A DNA stretch of 15,892 nt from NCBI GenBank assembly GCA_964639525.1, contig CAZXDS010000063.1, positions 1 to 15,892 of the forward strand, written 5' to 3'. This DNA is from CAZXDS01 sp964639525. GTDB lineage: Bacteria; Bacteroidota; Ignavibacteria; Ignavibacteriales; Melioribacteraceae. Made by a program: the position numbers and the translations under genes. Numbering within the stretch: the first letter of the stretch is position 1; each line of letters opens with the position of its first letter. The notes under the pieces are model-generated. The model was not told where the DNA came from. It made no database searches and saw only the letters and a list, made by a program, of their open reading frames with translations. Shown here in pieces: positions 7,905-13,816 of the stretch.

Positions 7905-7932
7905 TCGCTTTGCTTTTGACCTTCAAGGTTGC
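7905..7932 (+). repeat. Left copy of 28-nt direct repeat flanking the Fic gene
   Basis: It begins TCGCTTTGC and continues TTTTGACCTTCAAGGTTGC. The copy at 9292-9319 matches at 26 of 28 positions (GC here is AT there). The core GACCTTCAAGGTT is a palindrome of the same family as that at the pump stop codon. Confidence 0.75.
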
Positions 7933-8035
7933 TAAATTTAGCTGAGTGTTTTCATGTCGCTACGCGAGCAACCTTCGAGGTTAAAAAACAGTAACGCAAA
8001 GGTTTTTAGCTTTTACAGCCTCGTAGGTATGGGTT

Positions 8036-8058
8036 TTGTGCAAAACCTCAAGGTCGCT
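8036..8058 (+). repeat. Left copy of a second direct repeat flanking the Fic gene
   Basis: This reads TTGTGCAAAACCT then CAAGGTCGCT. The copy at 9274-9296 reads TTGTGAAAAACCT then TGAAGGTCGCT, differing by one substitution and a small change at the palindrome centre. Part of this copy also forms a hairpin of 6 bp with loop GTGC (8032-8047). Confidence 0.6.
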
Positions 8059-8103
8059 GCTATGTAATAATAAGAAATTTAGCTAAAATAAAAGAGGTAT
8101 AAA

Positions 8104-9177
8104 ATGACTTTCAATCCTCAAGAACCATATAATGATTTACCTTTACTTTTCCCTGATGAAAAATACTGGAAGACTATTAAGATATATGAACAGACAAATA
8201 ATGCAAATAGAGCGTTAGCAGAATTAAAAGGCAGACTTTCTGCAATTCCTAATCCACAAATTTTTATAAACACTTTAAGCCTTCAAGAAGCAAAAGACAG
8301 TTCATCTATAGAAAATATTTTTACGACACACGATAAACTTTTCAAAGCCTTTACCTCTTCCGACTTAACTGACAAAGATACAAAGGAAGTTCTTAGATAT
8401 GGAAAAGCTCTAATTAGTGCTTTTAATTCTATTAAATCGGGTACCGTTTTTTCAATTGACATAATTGAAGATATTTACAGAAACATTAAAGATGAAACCG
8501 ACGGTATCAGAGATTCAAAAGTATTTATTGGCAACACCTTCACAACTGTTTATACACCACCATGTTGTAAAGATATTTTGCTGGAAAAGCTCAATAATTG
8601 GCTTGAATATGCAAACAATCAACACGATATTGACCCTTTGATTAAGCTTGCCGTTCTTCATTACCAGTTTGAAACAATACATCCATTCAAAGATGGAAAT
8701 GGTAGAACCGGCAGAATATTAAATGTTTTGTTTCTTTCTTCTCAAAATTTACTTGATGAACCGGTTCTCTATTTGTCAAAATATATTAATGAATTTAAGG
8801 AAGAATATTATAGGCTTTTAAGGGAAGTTACTGAAACTAATGAATGGCAGAACTGGATAATTTATATGCTTAAAGCTGTTGAAGAAACTGCGAAATATAC
8901 TCTTAATAAAGTACTTAGCATCATTGAACTATTAGATAATACGAAAAACAAAATAAAAAGTGTCTTACCCGGTATTTACAGCTATGAATTGGTAGAAGTT
9001 CTTTTTACTCAAGTCTATTCAAAATATACCTTTTTAGAAGAACGTAAAATCGCTTCACGTAATACCGCCAGTAAATACTTTGCCAAGCTGGTTGAAACCG
9101 GAATTTTGGAAAAAGAAAAATTAGGTAATAAATTTATTTTTAAAAATGTAGCTCTTTATAATTTGCTCAAAGAATAA
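8104..9177 (+). CDS. Fic family protein AMP-transferase (class II, N-terminal inhibitory helix)
   Basis: 357 residues. It should transfer AMP from ATP to a Ser, Thr or Tyr of a target protein. The complete Fic motif HPFKDGNGRTGR is at 193-204, with catalytic His193, phosphate-binding Asp197 and Asn199, and Arg204. The N-terminal Fic_N region (about 5-80) holds the inhibitory-helix motif S66-SSI-E70-N71, matching the (S/T)xxxE(G/N) consensus; Glu70 would block productive ATP binding until released. The substrate-clamping flap is near 133-152 (DGIRDSKVFIGNTFTTVYTPP region). A winged-helix-like domain lies at about 290-357. AGAGG at 8093-8097 with a 6-nt spacer sets the start. No separate antitoxin is adjacent, as expected for this class. 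Direct repeats on both sides suggest insertion or repeat spread around it. The target is unknown. Confidence 0.93.
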   Translation: MTFNPQEPYNDLPLLFPDEKYWKTIKIYEQTNNANRALAELKGRLSAIPNPQIFINTLSLQEAKDSSSIENIFTTHDKLFKAFTSSDLTDKDTKEVLRYGKALISAFNSIKSGTVFSIDIIEDIYRNIKDETDGIRDSKVFIGNTFTTVYTPPCCKDILLEKLNNWLEYANNQHDIDPLIKLAVLHYQFETIHPFKDGNGRTGRILNVLFLSSQNLLDEPVLYLSKYINEFKEEYYRLLREVTETNEWQNWIIYMLKAVEETAKYTLNKVLSIIELLDNTKNKIKSVLPGIYSYELVEVLFTQVYSKYTFLEERKIASRNTASKYFAKLVETGILEKEKLGNKFIFKNVALYNLLKE

Positions 9178-9495
9178 CAATGCACAATTATTATCTGTTT
9201 TTGTGCAAACCTTAAAATCTATGCACAGCACTTGTGCATAGACTAGATGCTATGCACAATAATCCGTTATTCTTGTGAAAAACCTTGAAGGTCGCTTTAT
9301 TTTTGACCTTCAAGGTTGCCACCAATAGTAACTTTAATGAATAATTATGCAAGAACTTTTTAATCATTTTCCGAACTTTCCGAATCTTTTAATACAGTTA
9401 ACTTATTATATCAATATAACTTATCAACTTCAGATTTCCATATAGTTCGGTAATCGGTCTCGGAGTTAATTTTAATTGGGAAAGAATTTAGCAAA
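9178..9495. repeat. Gap between Fic and HTH genes: TGCACAA cluster and palindromes
   Basis: No gene is seen. TGCACAA (9181-9187) pairs with TTGTGCA (9201-9207). TCTATGCACA (9218-9227) and TGTGCATAGA (9233-9242) form a 10-bp hairpin with loop GCACT. CTATGCACAA recurs at 9250-9259. AACCTTGAAGGTC (9281-9293) and GACCTTCAAGGTT (9305-9317) form a 13-bp perfect inverted repeat with an 11-nt loop. ACCAATAGTAAC is at 9321-9332. The stretch 9333-9495 is AT-rich with no structure I can support. None of the hairpins has a T-run typical of an intrinsic terminator. Confidence 0.75.
9292..9319 (+). repeat. Right copy of 28-nt direct repeat flanking the Fic gene
   Basis: This matches 7905-7932 at 26 of 28 positions and in the same orientation. 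It forms the loop and right arm of the 13-bp hairpin 9281-9317. The word ACCAATAGTAAC follows it directly, and also occurs at 7587-7598 after the pump-stop palindrome. Confidence 0.75.
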
Positions 9496-9789
9496 TTATT
9501 TTGTAAAACCACTGCCTTTTTTTTCTCTAACATATTTATCAATATCGGAAATTTTAATAAACCAGAGTTTGCCTTTTTTCCGGGCATTCAATTTGTTTTT
9601 ATTTATCAGATTTCGCAAATAGTCCTGTGAATAATTAAAAAACCGTGCTGCTTCCCTTAGTGATACTTCGGCATCAAGATTTGACTCAACAAACTTACTT
9701 TGCTTTAATCTTTCTACACTATCCATTAAACGATTTTTAATTATATTTTCAAGAAGAGTTGGATTGCTGATGTTTAACAAGTACCGCAC
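9496..9789 (-). CDS. Small helix-turn-helix (excisionase/MerR-like, HTH_17) DNA-binding protein
   Basis: 97 residues from GTG at 9789-9787. Residues 42-88 fit an HTH_17/excisionase domain: VSLREAARFFNYSQDYLRNLINKNKL supplies the two helices and turn, followed by a wing with KKGKLWFIKISDIDKYV. Residues 1-40 are helical and of unknown role. There is no Shine-Dalgarno site. The stop codon of the DUF5686 gene is only 14 nt upstream, so translational coupling could explain the weak start; an ATG at codon 22 is an alternative. Domains like this serve as excisionases or small regulators. No integrase is nearby, so a regulatory role is as likely. It could also be the remnant of a longer gene. Confidence 0.7.
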   Translation of the reverse strand: MRYLLNISNPTLLENIIKNRLMDSVERLKQSKFVESNLDAEVSLREAARFFNYSQDYLRNLINKNKLNARKKGKLWFIKISDIDKYVREKKGSGFTK

Positions 9790-9803
9790 AATTACAGTAT
9801 CAA

Positions 9804-12260
9804 TTAAAAGAATTTTGAAAACTCAAACCGGACAACTACATTCTTAAAACTATTATAAGCAGCATTAATATTTATAATTCCCAAGATACCGGAAATGCCG
9901 CCATAAATTTCCCAATAATATTTGTTGGAATTTATATTTGACAAATAGCCGCTGTTGTTCCATATTCTTAAACCGTTTACACCGGTTGTTAATTCTATAT
10001 TCCAAGCAACCGGAAAGTAGATACCGAGCATATCAAAAAAAGTTTTCCGCCAATCATATTCCAAATGAACGGCTATGCTTTTATCTCCGATAAGTTGATA
10101 GGGATGCAAAGCTTTGAATGTACCGAAAGGTGAATATACGCCCAGCGCTGTTTGCGGAGTGTAGAGATGCTGCGGACCGAACGAACCTAAAACAGCCGAA
10201 GCTTCGATATAAACACCAAGGTATGGTGAAAAGAACAGCTCATCGTAAAATGGTTTTATATGAAATTGATAGGCTGCATTTATTCTTGTATAATTAAATT
10301 TGCTGCCGAATAATTTTGACGAAAATTCAATCTGCGAAATAAATCCCGAAGTTGTTGTAAAACTTGTCTTAAAGGGAGAACTGCCGCTTTCAAAATTTAG
10401 AACTATTCTGTTATCCGCTCCGTCCATTATTTCAGGATTAAGTCTCACATTTCTTTTTGAGCTAAAAATGCTGTAGTATTTTATTGCATTAACAGATTTT
10501 TGTGATTCGATTGTAAAACCAAGTTCGGCAGAAATATTTTTACCAAGATATTTTTTTACGGAAAGAGTTCCGCCTTTTGAAAATAAATAATTAAACTGAT
10601 CTTCAAAACCAAGTGTTACCGCTATGCTGTTCCACAAGTCAGAATAAGGGCTAAAAACATTCAGTGGTTTTGTTCCATAGTTTCCGGTTAACTCTATTCC
10701 ATCAATAAACGAATGTTTGATAGGTACATAAAAGGAAAGATTTGTCTTAACATCTTTCCTTGCTAAAGTATATCCGGTTCTTAATGAAATATTCAATACA
10801 TCTGAAATCCAATTCGAATATCTTAAGCCAAGTAGTATTCCATCAACTCTATTATTTTGAATATTGGCATATTTAAAAAGTTTTCCCACACCGAACTTTT
10901 GATTTCCTTTATTTTGTTCTTCGTCCATTTTTTTAAAATCCGTATGCTTAATATATTCCCCGCCAATTCCACCGAGTTTAAGTGATGAAACAATATCTTT
11001 TGTGCTGTCAATATTTTGATACGCTTTTTTTTCAGCCAATGATAACGGGTATAATCTAATTGAATCCATTTCCGATTGTGTTATTATTTTTGGCTTGATA
11101 CTAAATGTTGTATCGGCAAGACGAATTAAGTTCTGCATAAGAGAATCGGAATAATCATTATGGACTTTTTTGTATGCAGTAATTAAACTATCAAGACTTA
11201 CCAAACCATTAATGTTTTTCAATAAAGAGTCGTTCTTATTTACATTTGTGGCAAAATTATTAAAAACTTTTATGTACGTAGTATTTAAACTATCAAGGCT
11301 GATTAAATTATAATAGTTCGAACTAAACTCAACATCAACGTTGTAATATTTCGGCAGCCAGTAATTTTTATAGTTTATAAGATTTTGAATTATTGACATT
11401 TTAAATTTAGTAAACGGAATTAAATTTCTATTCTCAAGTGTAAGATTTAAGCCTGTGAGGGCATACGATGAATCATCAATTAAAATTTCACCCTTTAGAG
11501 ATGGACGTATTTTAGATAAAGGAATAACCTTAATTTTATAATAATTATGTTTCCCGCTTTGCTGTACACCAATAAGTCGGTAGTCGTAATAATCAAAAGC
11601 TAACTTTGCAATTGGTAAATGCAGAACAAATAATCCAAGCGACAAAGAATCGTTTGTAAAATCTATCACTTTTTTTACCAAAATATTAAGATCGAATTTT
11701 TGAAAATCCGCTTTTGCAATATTTTTTGTTTTAAATAAAAGCGTTTTATGTTCTTTAACATCATCCGGTAATGTTTTCAATCCTTCTCCGACATCTTCCT
11801 CAATCAGCATTATTTCCTTGCCTGATTTTAAAACGCTTTTAGAGTAAAAATCATAATAATAGTTTAATAATCCTTTTTTGTTTCTTTCTTTATCAGCAAT
11901 AGCTTTTCTAATTATTGAATAAGCGGGATTTTCATCTGCAGTAACAATTACTTCAGGCAGTTCTATCGGGATTGGTTCTAAATTGATTAAAATTCCATTT
12001 TCATTTGGTACGGTAACCGAAATTTTGTGTGTTCCATAGCCGACGCAGCTAATAATTAAATTGTGCGAACCGTTTTTAAGTGTAAGTTTAAACTTGCCGT
12101 GCTCGTTAGAACTTGTTCCAAAGTAAGTGCCTTCAACACCAATGTTTACAAAAGGAATTCCTTCGCCGGTTTGTTTATTATGAATTTCTCCAACAAGACT
12201 TGACGTTTGAGAAAAGGTTAATGTAGTTAAAACAAAATATAATATTGTAAATAGTTTCAT
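9804..12260 (-). CDS. Outer-membrane protein: carboxypeptidase-regulatory-like domain plus DUF5686
   Basis: 818 residues. A signal peptide at 1-18 ends TFSQ. Residues about 22-100 form a CarboxypepD_reg-like beta-sandwich (GEGIPFVNIGVEGTYFGTSS, then DxxGxF-like NEHGKFKL and SCVGYGTHKISV). The hallmark DUF5686 segment follows at 111-135, NPAYSIIRKAIADKERNKKG. The C-terminal half (about 450-818) is rich in alternating strands with aromatic ends and terminates in Phe-Phe, as expected for a beta-barrel inserted in the outer membrane. Length is normal for the family. Function is not established for DUF5686; a surface or envelope role is the safe statement. No clear Shine-Dalgarno site precedes ATG at 12260. 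The HTH gene follows by 14 nt, suggesting one transcript. Confidence 0.88.
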   Translation of the reverse strand: MKLFTILYFVLTTLTFSQTSSLVGEIHNKQTGEGIPFVNIGVEGTYFGTSSNEHGKFKLTLKNGSHNLIISCVGYGTHKISVTVPNENGILINLEPIPIELPEVIVTADENPAYSIIRKAIADKERNKKGLLNYYYDFYSKSVLKSGKEIMLIEEDVGEGLKTLPDDVKEHKTLLFKTKNIAKADFQKFDLNILVKKVIDFTNDSLSLGLFVLHLPIAKLAFDYYDYRLIGVQQSGKHNYYKIKVIPLSKIRPSLKGEILIDDSSYALTGLNLTLENRNLIPFTKFKMSIIQNLINYKNYWLPKYYNVDVEFSSNYYNLISLDSLNTTYIKVFNNFATNVNKNDSLLKNINGLVSLDSLITAYKKVHNDYSDSLMQNLIRLADTTFSIKPKIITQSEMDSIRLYPLSLAEKKAYQNIDSTKDIVSSLKLGGIGGEYIKHTDFKKMDEEQNKGNQKFGVGKLFKYANIQNNRVDGILLGLRYSNWISDVLNISLRTGYTLARKDVKTNLSFYVPIKHSFIDGIELTGNYGTKPLNVFSPYSDLWNSIAVTLGFEDQFNYLFSKGGTLSVKKYLGKNISAELGFTIESQKSVNAIKYYSIFSSKRNVRLNPEIMDGADNRIVLNFESGSSPFKTSFTTTSGFISQIEFSSKLFGSKFNYTRINAAYQFHIKPFYDELFFSPYLGVYIEASAVLGSFGPQHLYTPQTALGVYSPFGTFKALHPYQLIGDKSIAVHLEYDWRKTFFDMLGIYFPVAWNIELTTGVNGLRIWNNSGYLSNINSNKYYWEIYGGISGILGIININAAYNSFKNVVVRFEFSKFF

Positions 12261-12667
12261 TTTATAGCTCAGCGTAATTTTTTGTTTTAAATACTCTACA
12301 TAAATTATTTCGTTGCCACATTTATCCTGGAATTCAGCAATTAAATATTTTACAACAAACTTAATTTAATAACCAACTGTGTAAAGACGAAATGAATGTA
12401 TGAAATGTTACAAGTAGAATTAAAATCAGCGTAGCTTGGATTATTCCTCTGTGTAAAATCATTTTGTGTCGTGTATATAATCAGTGGTGAGCAATTTGTC
12501 TCGTTCATTTTTTTGCTGAAGTATCACATCTCACGACATAAAACACATCAAAACTTATTAAAAGTGTTGTATTATATCGGAGAATATCCATCAAATTACA
12601 AAACATTTGTTCAATTCACTGAAAAGCACTATTTTTAGTGAATTGATTCACCAAATAATGCATTATT
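12261..12667. other. Divergent intergenic region between DUF5686 and DUF4143-ATPase genes
   Basis: No gene is seen. Both neighbours are transcribed outward, so promoters for both should be here; I cannot place them with confidence. Visible structure: TGTCGTG (12467-12473) with CACGACA (12532-12538), a wide inverted pair; TCAATTCACT (12611-12620) with AGTGAATTGA (12637-12646), a perfect 10-bp inverted repeat with a 16-nt spacer; and the palindrome AATAATGCATTATT (12654-12667) touching the ATG. 12261-12460 is AT-rich with nothing else I can support. Confidence 0.6.
12611..12667 (+). promoter_or_regulatory. Inverted repeat and palindrome directly upstream of the DUF4143 ATPase start
   Basis: The 10-bp perfect inverted repeat (12611-12620 and 12637-12646) and the 14-bp perfect palindrome AATAATGCATTATT (12654-12667) fill the 57 nt before the start codon, where no Shine-Dalgarno site is visible. 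They could be operators or mRNA structures. A 14-bp AT-rich palindrome alone is expected by chance now and then in a window of this size; the position is what stands out. Confidence 0.45.
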
Positions 12668-13792
12668 ATGATAATTAGATATCTTAAAGAAAAAATTGAA
12701 AGGCATTTTTCCGTCGGAAAAGTCATTCTTATTTATGGTGCTAGGCAAGTTGGGAAAACAACATTGCTAAAACAGATTTCCGAATCAATCGAAGAGGAAA
12801 TATTGTGGTTAAACGGAGATGAACCGGACGTAAGAGAAATGTTTGCTGATGCAACATCAACCAAATTGAAATCGATAATCGGCAGACACACGTTTGTTTT
12901 TATTGATGAAGCTCAACGCATAAAAAATATCGGTTTAACATTAAAATTAATTCACGATAATATTTCAAATATTCAGGTTGTAGCTACCGGTTCATCATCA
13001 TTTGATATTTACGACGAGATCAAGGAACCGCTTACGGGTCGTAAATTTGAGTTTAACCTTTACCCGATTTCTTATGAAGAATTACATAATCATTTCGGGC
13101 CAATAGAAGCAAAAAGATATCTTGATTCAATTTTCAAATTTGGACTTTATCCTGAAATTGTATCAGATTTTTCACAAGCCAAAAAGCTGCTGCCTTTAAT
13201 AGCCGACAGTTATCTTTACAAGGATTTATTTGTTTATGAACGGCTCAAACGTCCAAATTTGTTAGTAAAAATTACACAAGCATTAGCCTTACAAGTCGGT
13301 AATGAAGTTTCGTATAGCGAAATAGCTCAATTAGTAGATGCCGACAAAAATACGGTAGAAAAATATATTTATTTACTTGAACAAGTGTTTGTGATTTTTC
13401 GTCTTCCGGCATTAAGTAGAAATAAAAGAAACGAAATTAAAAGGGGACGTAAAATCTATTTTTGGGATATTGGAATAAGAAATGCACTAATTTCAAATTT
13501 TTCCGAAATGAATCTTCGGACTGATATTGGCGCGGTTTGGGAAAATTTTATGATAAGTGAAAGACTTAAATTTATTAAATATCATGATATTTATTCGGAA
13601 ACATATTTTTGGCGAAACAAAAGTCAAAGTGAAATTGATTATGTTGAATACCGTAATAATAACTATTATGCATTTGAATTTAAATGGAGTTCTAAAAAGA
13701 AAGCAAAAATTCCACGTTCATTTTTTACCAATTATCCTGAAAGCGAAGCTCATATTGTTAATCCTAATAATTTTGAAAATTATATAATATAA
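12668..13792 (+). CDS. AAA_14/DUF4143 P-loop ATPase
   Basis: 374 residues, normal for the family. The N-terminal AAA_14 domain (about 17-145) has Walker A G24-ARQVGK-TT32, Walker B FVFIDEAQ at 76-83 and a TGSS motif at 107-110. DUF4143 (about 185-345) includes a helix-turn-helix-like segment at 214-250 (VSYSEIAQLVDADKNTVEKY) and ends with WRNKSQSEIDYV and FEFKW. D324 and E337-x-K339 resemble the active-site spacing of PD-(D/E)XK nucleases, so a degenerate or active nuclease fold is possible but not shown. No signal peptide is seen; cytoplasmic. Substrate and role are unknown. The stop codon lies in a 20-bp palindrome, and the TonB receptor gene begins 24 nt later on the same strand. Confidence 0.9.
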   Translation: MIIRYLKEKIERHFSVGKVILIYGARQVGKTTLLKQISESIEEEILWLNGDEPDVREMFADATSTKLKSIIGRHTFVFIDEAQRIKNIGLTLKLIHDNISNIQVVATGSSSFDIYDEIKEPLTGRKFEFNLYPISYEELHNHFGPIEAKRYLDSIFKFGLYPEIVSDFSQAKKLLPLIADSYLYKDLFVYERLKRPNLLVKITQALALQVGNEVSYSEIAQLVDADKNTVEKYIYLLEQVFVIFRLPALSRNKRNEIKRGRKIYFWDIGIRNALISNFSEMNLRTDIGAVWENFMISERLKFIKYHDIYSETYFWRNKSQSEIDYVEYRNNNYYAFEFKWSSKKKAKIPRSFFTNYPESEAHIVNPNNFENYII

Positions 13793-13803
13793 GCTTATAT
13801 TAT
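13784..13803. repeat. 20-bp perfect palindrome over the ATPase stop codon
   Basis: ATAATATAAGCTTATATTAT is self-complementary throughout; the stop TAA is 13790-13792. Chance occurrence of a perfect palindrome this long is low even in AT-rich DNA. It has no loop, so it is a poor intrinsic terminator; a protein-binding site or insertion scar is possible. Confidence 0.6.
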
Positions 13804-13816
13804 CAGTTTTTTAATT

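Larger units (their letters stand above)
7539..8103. repeat. Repeat-rich gap between pump and Fic genes
   Basis: I see no gene. From left to right it holds: the end of the 7530 palindrome; ACCAATAGTAAC at 7587-7598, repeated at 9321-9332; TTCGG-CAAAGA-CCGAA near 7626-7645; an inverted-repeat element at 7691-7847 (separate entry); a 28-nt word at 7905-7932, repeated beyond the Fic gene; the 12-bp palindrome GCTAAATTTAGC at 7931-7942; AACCT-TCG-AGGTT at 7970-7982; and GGTTTT-GTGC-AAAACC at 8032-8047, which runs into AAGGTCGCT. The Fic RBS AGAGG is at 8093-8097. Confidence 0.7.

Noticed and set aside
9181..9242. Intrinsic terminator after the Fic gene
   Set aside because: The hairpins are good but no T-run follows either one. 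They are reported as repeats only.
7530..9319. CRISPR array, considered because of repeated palindromic words
   Set aside because: The copies are irregularly spaced, differ in orientation and length, and surround a Fic gene. There are no unique spacers of constant length and no cas gene.
8104..9789. Fic plus small HTH protein as a toxin-antitoxin pair
   Set aside because: The HTH gene is on the other strand and more than 300 nt away, next to DUF5686. The Fic protein carries its own inhibitory helix, so no partner is required.
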